From Chromobacterium amazonense (GTDB taxonomy: Bacteria > Pseudomonadota > Gammaproteobacteria > Burkholderiales > Chromobacteriaceae), in contig NZ_MKCR01000033.1 of NCBI RefSeq assembly GCF_001855565.1, forward strand, positions 234,263 through 298,262: 64,000 bases of DNA. Reading direction: 5' to 3'. Positions within the stretch are counted from its first letter, which is position 1. Each line of letters starts with the position of its first letter. The translations under genes were made by a program, and so were the position numbers. The notes beneath the pieces were generated by a model, which saw nothing but the letters and a program-made list of their open reading frames with translations, was not told the origin of the DNA and did not search any database. Of the stretch, positions 8,885 to 21,184 are shown one piece after another.

Positions 8885-8906
8885 ATTAAATTGTGTACTA
8901 TTTAAT
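8885..8906. promoter_or_regulatory. OhrR operator upstream of ohrR
   Basis: ATTAAATTGT-GT-ACTATTTAAT has 10-base arms pairing at 9 of 10 positions and ends nine bases before the ohrR start. The same arms recur perfectly before ohr. This is the AT-rich palindrome typical of OhrR sites and implies autorepression. Confidence 0.8.
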
Positions 8907-8914
8907 ATGCGGCC

Positions 8915-9370
8915 ATGGAAACCAAAGATTGCTGTCCCTCGGCGGACGAGTTGCTGCGTTTGGATCAGCAGCTGTGTTTTGCGCTGTATTCCGCCTCGCT
9001 GGCGATGAACAAAGTGTACCGCGACAGCCTGAAACCGCTGGGCATCACGTATCCGCAATATCTGGTGTTGCTGGTGTTGTGGGAACAGGATCAGCGTTCG
9101 GTGTCGGACATCGGCGACAAGCTGTATCTGGATTCCGCGACCCTGACGCCGTTGTTGAAGCGGATGGAAGCGGCTGGCTGGCTGGAGCGGCAACGGTTGG
9201 CCAGCGATGAGCGCGTGGTGATGGTCCGTTTGAGCGAAGCCGGCAAAGCGCTGCGATCGCAGGCTGAGCGGATTCCGCTGCAACTGGCATGCCGCAGCGG
9301 ACTGCAATTGGATGAGATCGCGCATTTACGGCAGGCCTTATGCGGTTTGCGCGATCAGTTGCTGCAGTGA
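8915..9370 (+). CDS. ohrR: Organic hydroperoxide-sensing MarR-type repressor
   Basis: A 151-residue MarR-family winged-helix regulator. The stretch [19 protein letters not shown] contains the peroxide-reactive cysteine (Cys21), diagnostic of OhrR. The recognition region [20 protein letters not shown] and the wing ([11 protein letters not shown]) follow. Oxidation of Cys21 by organic peroxides releases the repressor from DNA. It lies immediately upstream of ohr in the same orientation, with a palindromic operator before each gene. Confidence 0.93.
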   Translation: METKDCCPSADELLRLDQQLCFALYSASLAMNKVYRDSLKPLGITYPQYLVLLVLWEQDQRSVSDIGDKLYLDSATLTPLLKRMEAAGWLERQRLASDERVVMVRLSEAGKALRSQAERIPLQLACRSGLQLDEIAHLRQALCGLRDQLLQ

Positions 9371-9389
9371 ACCCGTCAGGGTTTTGATA

Positions 9390-9411
9390 ATTAAATAGTA
9401 CACTATTTAAT
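9390..9411. promoter_or_regulatory. OhrR operator upstream of ohr
   Basis: A perfect palindrome of 10-base arms, ATTAAATAGT-AC-ACTATTTAAT, lies 45 bases before the ohr start. It matches the operator before ohrR, so both genes are probably repressed by OhrR. Confidence 0.87.
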
Positions 9412-9455
9412 AGTGAACATTTTCGCCGTAACGGCGATAGCATAGGAGCAGTCAC

Positions 9456-9884
9456 ATGAATCTTCTGCAAAAAGTGCTGTACACCGCTGAAGCCACCGCC
9501 ACGGGCGGCCGCGATGGCCGGGCCGAATCGAGCGACGGCGCGCTGCAAGTGAAGCTGAGCACGCCGCGCGAGCTGGGCGGGGCTGGCGGCGACGGCACTA
9601 ATCCCGAGCAATTGTTCGCGGCCGGTTATTCCGCCTGCTTCATCGGCGCGCTGAAGGTAGCGGCGCAACAGGCGGGCGTGCGCCTGCCGGCGGAGGTGTC
9701 GGTGACCGGCAAGGTATCGATCGGCCCCATCGCCCATGGCTTCGGCATTGCCGCCAAGCTGTCGGTGTCGCTGCCCGGCATCGAGCGCGAGGTTGGGGAG
9801 AAGCTGATCGAAGCGGCGCATGGCATCTGCCCCTATTCCAACGCCACGCGCGGCAATATCGAAGTCGAGCTGACCCTGGCGTAA
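9456..9884 (+). CDS. ohr: Organic hydroperoxide reductase
   Basis: A 142-residue OsmC/Ohr-family peroxidase. The two catalytic cysteines are Cys61 in [10 protein letters not shown] and Cys125 in [10 protein letters not shown]. It reduces organic hydroperoxides to alcohols in the cytosol, using lipoylated proteins as reductant. Full family length. An AGGAG site precedes the ATG. It is the effector gene of the ohrR-ohr peroxide module and is followed by a hairpin terminator. Confidence 0.95.
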   Translation: MNLLQKVLYTAEATATGGRDGRAESSDGALQVKLSTPRELGGAGGDGTNPEQLFAAGYSACFIGALKVAAQQAGVRLPAEVSVTGKVSIGPIAHGFGIAAKLSVSLPGIEREVGEKLIEAAHGICPYSNATRGNIEVELTLA

Positions 9885-9907
9885 ACGCGTTCGCGCCCAT
9901 CCAAGCC

Positions 9908-9943
9908 AAGAAGCAGCCCTGTATGCCGGGCGGCTTCTTGTTG
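9908..9943 (+). terminator. Terminator after ohr
   Basis: AAGAAGC-A-GCCC pairs with GGGC-G-GCTTCTT (one internal mismatch) across an eight-base loop, followed by GTTGT. It lies between the convergent ohr and diguanylate cyclase genes. Confidence 0.6.
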
Positions 9944-9951
9944 TGCGGCGC

Positions 9952-11469
9952 TCAATCTATGGTTTCGGATTCGCGGTTCAAGGATTGTTTGTTGCCATAC
10001 ATCTTGCGGTCGGCCACCGCCAGCAATTCGTCAATCAGCAGGCCGTCTTCCGGGTAGTAAGCGGTGCCGATGCTGACGCCGACCAGGACGCGATGCTGCT
10101 CTACCTGATAGGGAAGCTGGATAGACTGTTTCAGCCGAGCGGTCACCTTGTCGGCCTCGCGATTGGATACGACGTCTTCCATGAGAATCACGAACTCGTC
10201 GCCGCCGATGCGGGCGACGGTATCCTCGTCGCGCACCACTTCCTGGATGCGGGCCGCGATCAACTGTAAAACCCGATCGCCAACCACATGGCCGAAGGTG
10301 TCATTGACCGGCTTGAAACGATCCAAGTCCAGAAACAGCAGCGCCAACCGCTTGCCGTTGCGGTCGACGCGGCTGATGGCGTGCTGCAGCCGGTCGTAGA
10401 ACAAATTGCGGTTGGCCAAGCCTGTCAACCGGTCGTGATTGGCCAGATGGAACAGCTGGCTTTCCCGCTGGCGCCGCAAATTGCTGCTGCGGACAAAGCT
10501 GTAACTGGCCAAAGCGAGTCCCAAGGCGAGCAGGAGGCTCAACAGCAGCCAGACCGACCATTCGAATAGGCCGATTTGCGCCCAACCCTGCTGCCAGCGC
10601 AAGGTGAGGCGCAGCGGCTGATTGCCGCCGCCCAGTTGCTGGGTGGCCTCCAGTCGCGGGAACAACAGCTGCTCCAGCTGGCTTGCCCCGGCGCTGCCCA
10701 GCCGCAGCGCGCGGCCGTCTGGCGGTTGCGGCGGATCATCGCGGTGGCGAATGCTGAGTTCCATGCCGGCAGGCAGGGACAAGTCGGCGGGCAGCAGAGA
10801 ATCGGCGCGGATGAACAGCATGGCGAAATGCTTGGGTTGCAGATCAAGCATCCTGGGGGACTGTTGAGTGTCGATGTCCCGCAGCAGCGCGTAGCCGGTT
10901 TCGCCTTGCGGGAGAGTCAATTGGCGCGACAAAGTGGTGCGGCCGCTGTTCAGGCTCTCTTGCAAGGCGTCGCGCAATTGCGGTTGTTGCCAGGCGTCGC
11001 GGCCGACCAGCAGCAGATTGGTTTGTGACTGCGGTTCGGCAAACATCAGCGGAAAGTATTCATCTTGTCCGGCTAACGGTGTTTCGTCGCTGGAGAAGCC
11101 GCGCAGGCGATAGCCTTTGCCATATTCTCGTTGCAGTTTCTGAGTGAAATCAGTCAGTTGAACGGCTGGTATGCGCTCAATATGAGCCAGCGCGGAGATC
11201 TGCGGGTAGCGCCGCAGCAGCTGCAGGACAAATGGATTTTTTTGCCGAGTTTCGCTGTGATGGTCCAGCGCGCTGAAGGTGGCATAGCTGTCGAGCACGG
11301 TCTCGTTGGTCAGCAGCCGCTGTTTCAATTGCTCGGTCAACTGCTGCATCTGGTTGTTGAATTGCTGCTCCGCGCCCAACAGCGAGCGGCTGGCGATGGA
11401 CAGCGCGGCCAGCGCGCTGAGCATCAGCCAAAGAGCTATGCATACAACATAAACCAGTCTTGCTTGCAT
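9952..11469 (-). CDS. CHASE-GGDEF membrane diguanylate cyclase
   Basis: A 505-residue inner-membrane protein. It has TM1 at residues about 5-27, a periplasmic region of about 280 residues whose YPQISALAHIERIPA and GYRLRGFSSDETPL segments fit a CHASE sensor domain, and TM2 at about 315-337. A GGDEF domain follows, with the intact active motif GGDEF at 422-426 and an RDED inhibitory I-site five residues before it. It makes c-di-GMP from two GTP, with product feedback. The CHASE ligand is unknown. The gene is monocistronic and transcribed leftwards. Confidence 0.9.
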   Translation of the reverse strand: MQARLVYVVCIALWLMLSALAALSIASRSLLGAEQQFNNQMQQLTEQLKQRLLTNETVLDSYATFSALDHHSETRQKNPFVLQLLRRYPQISALAHIERIPAVQLTDFTQKLQREYGKGYRLRGFSSDETPLAGQDEYFPLMFAEPQSQTNLLLVGRDAWQQPQLRDALQESLNSGRTTLSRQLTLPQGETGYALLRDIDTQQSPRMLDLQPKHFAMLFIRADSLLPADLSLPAGMELSIRHRDDPPQPPDGRALRLGSAGASQLEQLLFPRLEATQQLGGGNQPLRLTLRWQQGWAQIGLFEWSVWLLLSLLLALGLALASYSFVRSSNLRRQRESQLFHLANHDRLTGLANRNLFYDRLQHAISRVDRNGKRLALLFLDLDRFKPVNDTFGHVVGDRVLQLIAARIQEVVRDEDTVARIGGDEFVILMEDVVSNREADKVTARLKQSIQLPYQVEQHRVLVGVSIGTAYYPEDGLLIDELLAVADRKMYGNKQSLNRESETID

Positions 11470-11556
11470 GTTAAAACCATCGACATAAATTCGGCAATGA
11501 CTGATTCTATAAGAACGGGGGGCTATTTTTTAGCAATAAATCGGAGAAACAGCGAA

Positions 11557-12294
11557 TTAAGTAATAGTACGTAAAGCATGGCGAGAAGCCAGCGCGGACT
11601 TGATCGCGGGGATTTGGCGGCGGCTGACTGGCAGCGGCTGATCGATGTCGCGCAGCTTGATTTGCCATTGATCGACGGCGGTTTGACTCAGCTCCTGAAC
11701 CGTGTCCCGCATGACCAGGCAGCTGCGGTGGATGCGCAGCGCGGCGTCGCCCAGGCGCTGCTCCAGCGCCACCAGCGCTTCGTCCAGCAGGTATTCCGCG
11801 CTGCGGGTGACCAAGGTGACGTATTTCAACTCGGCTTTCAAATAGCGGACCTCGCTGAACGGCACGTTGAGCAGCCGGCCGCGCTGACGCACCACGAAGC
11901 ATGGCGGCGCGTCCGGATTGCCGCAACGCGCCTCGGCGCGGCGCAGACCTTCGGCCAGCCGCTCGCGGCGCACCGGCTTCAGCAGGTAATCGGCGGCGTT
12001 CAGTTCAAACGCCTCCACTGCGTAATGGTCATGAGCGGTGCTGAAGATCAACTGCGGCGGCAGCGCTTGCTGCCGCAGATGGCGGGCCAGGGCCATGCCG
12101 TCGCGGCCGGGCATGCCGATATCGAGCAGCACCACGTCTACCGGATGGCGCGCCAGCCAGTCCAGGGCAGTCTGGCTGTCTGCCTGGCAGTGCACCTGGG
12201 TCACGCCCAGATCGCCGAGCAGCTGGCGCAGGCGTTCGCGCGCCAGCGTTTCGTCGTCCACCACCAGCACGCGCAGGCGGCTCAAATCACCCAT
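11557..12294 (-). CDS. LytTR-family response regulator (AlgR/LytR type)
   Basis: A 245-residue protein with a receiver domain (residues 7-120, acidic pair VVDDE, phospho-acceptor Asp58 in VLLDIGMPGRDG) and a C-terminal LytTR DNA-binding domain (about 145-240, RQRGRLLNVPFSEVRYLKAE). The start at 12294 makes it overlap the 3' end of the upstream REC-TPR gene by 13 bases, so translation is probably coupled. No AlgZ-type kinase gene is adjacent. It may act downstream of the REC-TPR protein or of a distant kinase. Confidence 0.85.
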   Translation of the reverse strand: MGDLSRLRVLVVDDETLARERLRQLLGDLGVTQVHCQADSQTALDWLARHPVDVVLLDIGMPGRDGMALARHLRQQALPPQLIFSTAHDHYAVEAFELNAADYLLKPVRRERLAEGLRRAEARCGNPDAPPCFVVRQRGRLLNVPFSEVRYLKAELKYVTLVTRSAEYLLDEALVALEQRLGDAALRIHRSCLVMRDTVQELSQTAVDQWQIKLRDIDQPLPVSRRQIPAIKSALASRHALRTIT

Positions 12295-13991
12295 TGCGGC
12301 TTGTCCATCTTGCTGACCAGCAACCGCCACGACTGCAGGATCTTCTGGAACTTGTTGTTGGTCGGCGCCAGATCGCGCACCCTGCCCAGCAGCTCGTAGG
12401 CGCGGCGCATATGGCTTTCGTGCCAACCGTTCTGGCTGACGTACGCCATGACGGAGTTGATCAGGTTCAGCATGATCTGCACGTTCTGCGGCAATTCTTC
12501 CAAGGCCTGGATGAAGTGTTCGATCGCCGCTTCGTATTGGCCGGATTGCGCCAGCAGCACCGCCTGGTTGTTCAGCTCGGACACCGATTTGACGTTGCTG
12601 GCGATCAACTGGCGGCCAACGGCGGCCATGCCGATTTCTTCGAACATCTCGCCGAAACGGGCCAGGGCATCCTCTTCGTCGTGATGATTGCGGATCAGGT
12701 ATTCCATCACCTCATTGCCGCGCCTTTCCCGGCCTTGCTGGTAGCAGGCGCGGGCGTATTCCATCTGCGCGTCCTGGTCCAGTTTGGGCAAGAGCTGGCG
12801 GAAGCGCTCGTCGGCGGTGTCCAGCAGTTCGCCCGCTTTGCCGTCTTCGCCGTTCTTGGCCTGCAGCCGGCTGTCCACCACGCTGGCGAGCCATTCCGCC
12901 TCTTCGTTGTAGCGGTAGTCGTGGCGCAGATTGCCCAGGGTGCGGCTGGCGTTGGCGGTGTCGCCGCGGGCCAGCTGGATGCGGGCCAAGGTGGCGTAAT
13001 GGGTGGGGCTGCGGTGCCAGGTGTATTTGGCGATGTCCAGCGCCTGCTGATAAGCGGCTTCGGCGGCGGCCAGATCGTTGTTCATCACCGCCGCTTCCGC
13101 CAGCCGTTGCTGGCGGCTGAACACCACTGGCGACAGTTCGGCCGCCTGTTGCAAGACATGCTGCGCGCGTTTCAGATCGCCGTTGCCGCGGTACAGCTTG
13201 GCCAGCCAGTCATAGGCTTCCATCACCTGGTTGTTGTCGGCCAGCACGGCCTCGAACAGCAGCCTGGCTTCATCCAGCGACTTGAGGCCGACCAGCGCCT
13301 TGGCCAGACCCATCTTGGCCCAGGTGGTGGGCTTGATGCGCAGCACCTGCATATAGGCGTCGCGCGCGGTGTCGAAGTCCTGAATCTTCAGGGCCAGCGA
13401 GCCTTTCAGGCGCATGAAGTCGAAGGCGAATTCGCCATTCTCTTCTATCTTGCGGTTGCAGGCGTCGATGGCGCTCAGGTATTCATGGTGCAGAATGCTT
13501 TCGTCGACCAGCCGGAACGCCTCGCGTTTGCGCATCGCCCTCTCCAGCCGCGCCCGCAGCACTTCGCCGGTGAAAGGCTTGAGCAGGTAGTCGTCCGGCA
13601 CCAGCTCGGCGGCGGAAACCACGCGTTGCGAACGGCGTTCGCCGGTGACGATCATGAAGACGCAGGATTGTTTCAGCAGATTGCGCGCGCGGATTTCCTC
13701 GAACAGATACAGGCCGTCGTAGCCGTTGCCCAGATCGTAGTCGCACAGCACCACGTCGAACTCGTACTTCGCCATCTTGGCCAACGCGTCGCTGGGTTTG
13801 CTGGCGTATTCGACGCTGTTGGCGCCGAAGGACGACAAGGTCATCGCCATCGCCCGCTGCATCTGCGGCAGGCTGTCTATGATCAGAAACAGCCGTTTGG
13901 CGTAGGGATTGTCATAGCCGCGCTGCGCGGCGGGCCGCGCGCGTTGCGCCGGTTCCGTCGCGACGGCCGGGCTGGAGGGAGAGTCGCTCAT
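12282..13991 (-). CDS. Response regulator with C-terminal TPR repeats
   Basis: About 569 residues. The receiver domain covers residues about 33-150, with Asp84 in VVLCDYDLGNGYDG and the lysine in YLLKPF. The rest is a long helical region of tetratricopeptide-like repeats (for example the SLDEARLLFEAVLADNNQVMEAYDWL region). There is no DNA-binding or enzymatic domain, so output is by protein-protein contact. The start was taken at MSDSP (13991); an upstream ATG at 14009 is possible. Two related genes lie at 61693 and 63411. It is coupled to the downstream LytTR gene. Confidence 0.85.
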   Translation of the reverse strand: MSDSPSSPAVATEPAQRARPAAQRGYDNPYAKRLFLIIDSLPQMQRAMAMTLSSFGANSVEYASKPSDALAKMAKYEFDVVLCDYDLGNGYDGLYLFEEIRARNLLKQSCVFMIVTGERRSQRVVSAAELVPDDYLLKPFTGEVLRARLERAMRKREAFRLVDESILHHEYLSAIDACNRKIEENGEFAFDFMRLKGSLALKIQDFDTARDAYMQVLRIKPTTWAKMGLAKALVGLKSLDEARLLFEAVLADNNQVMEAYDWLAKLYRGNGDLKRAQHVLQQAAELSPVVFSRQQRLAEAAVMNNDLAAAEAAYQQALDIAKYTWHRSPTHYATLARIQLARGDTANASRTLGNLRHDYRYNEEAEWLASVVDSRLQAKNGEDGKAGELLDTADERFRQLLPKLDQDAQMEYARACYQQGRERRGNEVMEYLIRNHHDEEDALARFGEMFEEIGMAAVGRQLIASNVKSVSELNNQAVLLAQSGQYEAAIEHFIQALEELPQNVQIMLNLINSVMAYVSQNGWHESHMRRAYELLGRVRDLAPTNNKFQKILQSWRLLVSKMDKPQWVI

Positions 13992-14123
13992 CGCACCTGG
14001 GTCTGGCATGGTTATGGCTCAGTCGGATTGTTTTTGCGGCGGGCATGCTCCACTTCGGCCCGGTTCGTCGATCCGCCGCCCCTGCCGTAGCCTTGCCACG
14101 GCATGGCTCAGGGTAGGCGTTGC

Positions 14124-16262
14124 TTAGGCTGGCGTCAGTTTGGCGTAGCGCAAGTCCAGCCACTTTACTCCATGTTCGGCGAAGTTGATCTGCAAGCGCA
14201 CATCCTCCCCGTTGCCTTCGGCGTCTATCACCACGCCGATTCCGAACTTGGCATGGCTGACCGCCTGGCCGATGGACAGGCCGTAGGCGTTGTCGGCCTG
14301 GCGGCGCGGCATGGCGGCGCGCCTGGGTTGCTGCGGCGCAACGGGTGCTTTCACTGTAGCAGACAGCGAATGGATCAGTTCGCCCGGAATCTCGTCGATG
14401 AAGCGCGACGGGATAGGATACCGGCTCTGGCCGTGCAGCATGCGGCTCTGCGCGCTGCTGAAGTACAGCCGCTTGCGGGCGCGGGTGATGGCCACGTACA
14501 TCAGCCGGCGCTCCTCCTGCAGGCCCTTGCCGTCCATCACGCTGTTTTCGTGCGGGAAAAGGCCCTCTTCCAGGCCGCTGACGAACACAGCCTCGAACTC
14601 CAGGCCCTTGGCGGCGTGCACCGTCATCAGCTGCAGCGCGTCGCTGCCGGCTTCGGCCTGGTGTTCGCCGGCCTCCAGGCTGGCGGCGGACAGAAACTCG
14701 GTCAGCGCCTGCTCGGGCTGGTCGGGCAGGAAGCTGGCGGCGGCGTTGACCAGTTCGTCCAGGTTGGCCAGCCGCTCCTCGCCGTCTTTTTTGTCCTGCT
14801 CGTACATGTCGCGCAGGCCGCTACGGTCTATGGCCAGGCTGATGGTTTCGGCCAGGCTGAAGTCGCGGCTCTGCTCGCGCAGCCGTTCGATCAGCAGCAC
14901 GAATTCCCCGATCTTGGCGGCGGTGCGGCCGCTGCCGGCGCCGCAGGCGGCCTGCCACAGCGAGATGCCCTGCTCGCGGCCGGCGGCCTGCAGGTTTTCC
15001 ACGCTGCGCGCGCCGATGCCGCGCGCCGGAACGTTGATCACCCTGAGCAGCGCGTTGTCGTCGTCCGGGTTGGCGATCAGCCGCAGATAGGCCAGCGCGT
15101 GCTTGATCTCCTGGCGCTCGAAGAAGCGCAGGCCGCCGTAGATGCGATACGGGATCTGGGCATTGACCAGCACATGCTCCAGCAAACGCGATTGGGCGTT
15201 GGAGCGGTACAGCACGGCCATGTCGGACAGGGCCAGGCCTTCGCGGTGCAGGCTTTTCACCTCGTCGATGATGAATTCGGCCTCGTCGCCGTCGCTGCCG
15301 GCCTGGTAGAAGCGTATCTTTTCGCCTTCTCCGGCGTCGGTCCACAGATTCTTGCCCAGGCGGCCGTCGTTCTGTTCGATCAGCGCGTTGGCGGCGTTCA
15401 GGATATTGCCCATGGAGCGGTAGTTCTGTTCCAGCCGCACCGGCTCGGCGACGTGGAAGTCGGACAGCAGGGCGCGCATATTGCCCACTTCGGCGCCGCG
15501 GAAGCCGTAGATGCTCTGGTCGTCGTCGCCGACGGCGAACAGCGCGCCGTGCTCGCCGGCCAGCAGCTTCAGCCAAGCGTACTGCAGGCGGTTGGTGTCC
15601 TGGAACTCGTCCACCAGGATGTGGGAAAAGCGGCTGCAGTAGTGCGAGCGCAGCGCTTCGTTGCGCGACAACAGCTCGTAGCTTCTGAGCAGCAGCTCGG
15701 CGAAATCCACCACGCCTTCGCGGCGGCATTGCGCGTCGTAGGCGGCGTACAGCTCCACCAGCTTGGCCTCGTACGGGTTCAGCGCCGGCGGCAGGGCCTC
15801 GGCGTGCAGGCCGGCTTCCTTGTTGCCGTTGATATAGCTTTGCACCGCGCGCGGCGGGTATTTCTCGTCCGACAGCTCCAGGCTTTTCAACAGGCGCTTG
15901 ATCGCCGCCTGCTGGTCGGCGGAGTCCAGGATCTGGAAGGTTTGCGGCAGGCCGGCGTCGCGGTAGTGGATGCGCAGGAAGCGGTTGCACAGGCCGTGGA
16001 AGGTGCCTATCCACATATTGCGGACATTGACCGGCACCTGCGCCGACAGCCGGGTCTGCATCTCGCGCGCGGCCTTGTTGGTGAAGGTGACCGCCAGCAC
16101 GCCGGCCGGCGAGGTCTGCCCGGTGGACAACAGCCAGGCGATGCGGGTGGTCAGCACCCGCGTCTTGCCGCTGCCGGCGCCGGCCAGCACCAGCGCGCTC
16201 TTGGCGGGCCAGGTGACGGCGCGCAGTTGTTCGGGATTCAGGCCGGCTAACAGATCGCTCAT
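14124..16262 (-). CDS. uvrD: DNA helicase II
   Basis: A 712-residue superfamily 1 helicase. Walker A is LAGAGSGKT near residue 30, followed by AVTFTNKAAREM (Ia), VDEFQDTN (II), GDDDQSIYGFRGA (III), VRLEQNYRS (IV), TVHAAKGLEFEAVF (V) and VAITRARKRL (VI). UvrD unwinds 3'-5' in nucleotide excision and mismatch repair. The C-terminal tail with QAVSHAKFGIGVV is the Tudor-like RNA polymerase-interaction region of UvrD/PcrA. The start at MSDLLAGLNPEQ follows the family. Full length. Confidence 0.95.
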   Translation of the reverse strand: MSDLLAGLNPEQLRAVTWPAKSALVLAGAGSGKTRVLTTRIAWLLSTGQTSPAGVLAVTFTNKAAREMQTRLSAQVPVNVRNMWIGTFHGLCNRFLRIHYRDAGLPQTFQILDSADQQAAIKRLLKSLELSDEKYPPRAVQSYINGNKEAGLHAEALPPALNPYEAKLVELYAAYDAQCRREGVVDFAELLLRSYELLSRNEALRSHYCSRFSHILVDEFQDTNRLQYAWLKLLAGEHGALFAVGDDDQSIYGFRGAEVGNMRALLSDFHVAEPVRLEQNYRSMGNILNAANALIEQNDGRLGKNLWTDAGEGEKIRFYQAGSDGDEAEFIIDEVKSLHREGLALSDMAVLYRSNAQSRLLEHVLVNAQIPYRIYGGLRFFERQEIKHALAYLRLIANPDDDNALLRVINVPARGIGARSVENLQAAGREQGISLWQAACGAGSGRTAAKIGEFVLLIERLREQSRDFSLAETISLAIDRSGLRDMYEQDKKDGEERLANLDELVNAAASFLPDQPEQALTEFLSAASLEAGEHQAEAGSDALQLMTVHAAKGLEFEAVFVSGLEEGLFPHENSVMDGKGLQEERRLMYVAITRARKRLYFSSAQSRMLHGQSRYPIPSRFIDEIPGELIHSLSATVKAPVAPQQPRRAAMPRRQADNAYGLSIGQAVSHAKFGIGVVIDAEGNGEDVRLQINFAEHGVKWLDLRYAKLTPA

Positions 16263-16326
16263 GTCGGGACGTTTTCGCTGCAAAAACGCCATTTTAGCAT
16301 GCGTCCCCGTCAGCTCATGGCCGGCG

Positions 16327-17073
16327 TTACTCCTGGGCCTGATAGCGCGTCAGCATCGCCTTCAGCTTGCCGTTCTTGTGCAGCCGCTCGATCGCGCGGT
16401 TCAAAGCGTCCAGCTTCAGCGGCGATTGCGGCGACAGCGCGCACATCGTCGGATGCGAGGACACCACCAGCGGGTGAAGTCTGAACGCGGCGGCTTCCTG
16501 GGCGTGGCTGCGGGCCCACCATGCATAGATGAATTCGGTGACGATGGCGACATCGCTCAATTGCTTTTCCAGCGATTTGAACAGCAAGTCGAAACGCACC
16601 TCGGTTTCGCGCGTGCTGCGATTGCTGGCCCACAGGTATTCCAGTTCCGGGTAGTGGTAGCCGTGTTGGGTGCCGATGCGCTTGCCGGCCAGATCGTCGA
16701 ACTGGCGGATGGTCGGCACGCCTTTCAGCGACAGCACTCGTTCGGTCAGCGGGTAGATTTCCCGGCTCCAGTTCAAGCGGGCGGAATTGCCGTACCAGTC
16801 CGGATTGGCGTTGCAGATGATGTCCACCTTGCCGGCCTCTATCGCCGGCTCCACCCGGCGGCGCGCCAGGATGACGAATTGCGGCTGCATATTGAGCTCT
16901 TCGGCCAATAGTTGGCCGATATCGAGCGACAATCCGCCTGTCAGTTTGGCGCCATCGGACGATAGTACCGCCATGGGCGGCGCGTCGGTATCGGCGACGC
17001 CGATGCGCAAGGGCGCGGCCGAGACGGCGGACGCGATCAGCAGCAGGCAGGAAAACCACCATTTCTTATTCAT
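16327..17073 (-). CDS. Orphan periplasmic solute-binding protein, family 3
   Basis: About 248 residues with a signal peptide (KWWFSCLLLIASAVSA) and the SBP_bac_3 fold: LRIGVADTDAPPM at the mature N-terminus, GGLSLDIGQLLAEEL, and VDIICNANPDWYG. The family binds polar amino acids for ABC import or acts as a sensor module. No permease or ATPase gene is adjacent, so partner and ligand are unknown. The start was set at MNKKW. Comparable orphans lie at 39379 and 59810. Confidence 0.8.
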   Translation of the reverse strand: MNKKWWFSCLLLIASAVSAAPLRIGVADTDAPPMAVLSSDGAKLTGGLSLDIGQLLAEELNMQPQFVILARRRVEPAIEAGKVDIICNANPDWYGNSARLNWSREIYPLTERVLSLKGVPTIRQFDDLAGKRIGTQHGYHYPELEYLWASNRSTRETEVRFDLLFKSLEKQLSDVAIVTEFIYAWWARSHAQEAAAFRLHPLVVSSHPTMCALSPQSPLKLDALNRAIERLHKNGKLKAMLTRYQAQE

Positions 17074-17169
17074 GCTGGCCATATCGATGCGTTCTCTTAA
17101 TTCTAATGAGGGCTGTCAGAAGCAGTGAAAGCCGATGTTATGATGACCGTAGCAGGCCCGGTGGCCACC

Positions 17170-17436
17170 AGGGGCTGTTGACGCTTGCTGAGCGATCGCG
17201 CCGGAGCGCATTTCGCGACGGATCGAGGCGTTTCGCACGTCGCATAGCATTCTATGCCAGTGCGGAACAACGAAGAGTCGTCGCGAAAGGCGCCCGGCCC
17301 TGCGGGTTTGGCCGCTTTTGGCCGGATGCGGCGTTGCGCAGCCCTAGCATAGAATAACTATGCGGCGGACTGCGCGCCTTGCATCCGGCCAAAATCGGCG
17401 CAAACGCGATCCACGCAGCAAGCATCAACAGCCCCT
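17170..17436. repeat. 267-bp inverted-repeat element, copy 1 (MITE-like)
   Basis: The ends are imperfect inverted repeats of about 30 bases (GGGGCTGTTGA at the left; TCAACAGCCCC at the right). Inside, 17316-17329 pairs with 17381-17394 around a long hairpin. A second copy at 49721-49988 is about 85% identical by eye. It encodes no transposase; the open frames crossing it are not conserved between copies because of an indel. No clear target duplication is seen. It fills most of the 388-bp gap before metH, ending 34 bases before the metH ATG. It is not a Neisseria Correia element, because the ends differ. Confidence 0.85.
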
Positions 17437-17470
17437 AGATACCGTTTTAGACAAACACGCTGCAATTGAT

Positions 17471-21173
<3,703 letters not shown>

Positions 21174-21184
<11 letters not shown>

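Noticed and set aside
12294..14090. 598-codon plus-strand frame opposite the REC-TPR gene
   Set aside because: Shadow frame; the receiver and TPR motifs belong to the minus strand.
14103..16250. 715-codon plus-strand frame opposite uvrD
   Set aside because: Shadow of uvrD caused by high GC; the composition is odd (Gln, His and Ala rich) and the real helicase motifs are on the minus strand.
17170..17436. Neisseria Correia element
   Set aside because: Ends are GGGGCTGTTGA, not the TATAG-type ends of Correia repeats, and the length differs.
17083..17470. Cobalamin riboswitch before metH
   Set aside because: No B12-box-like conserved stretch is seen; the structure present belongs to the repeated element, which also occurs at a locus unrelated to B12.
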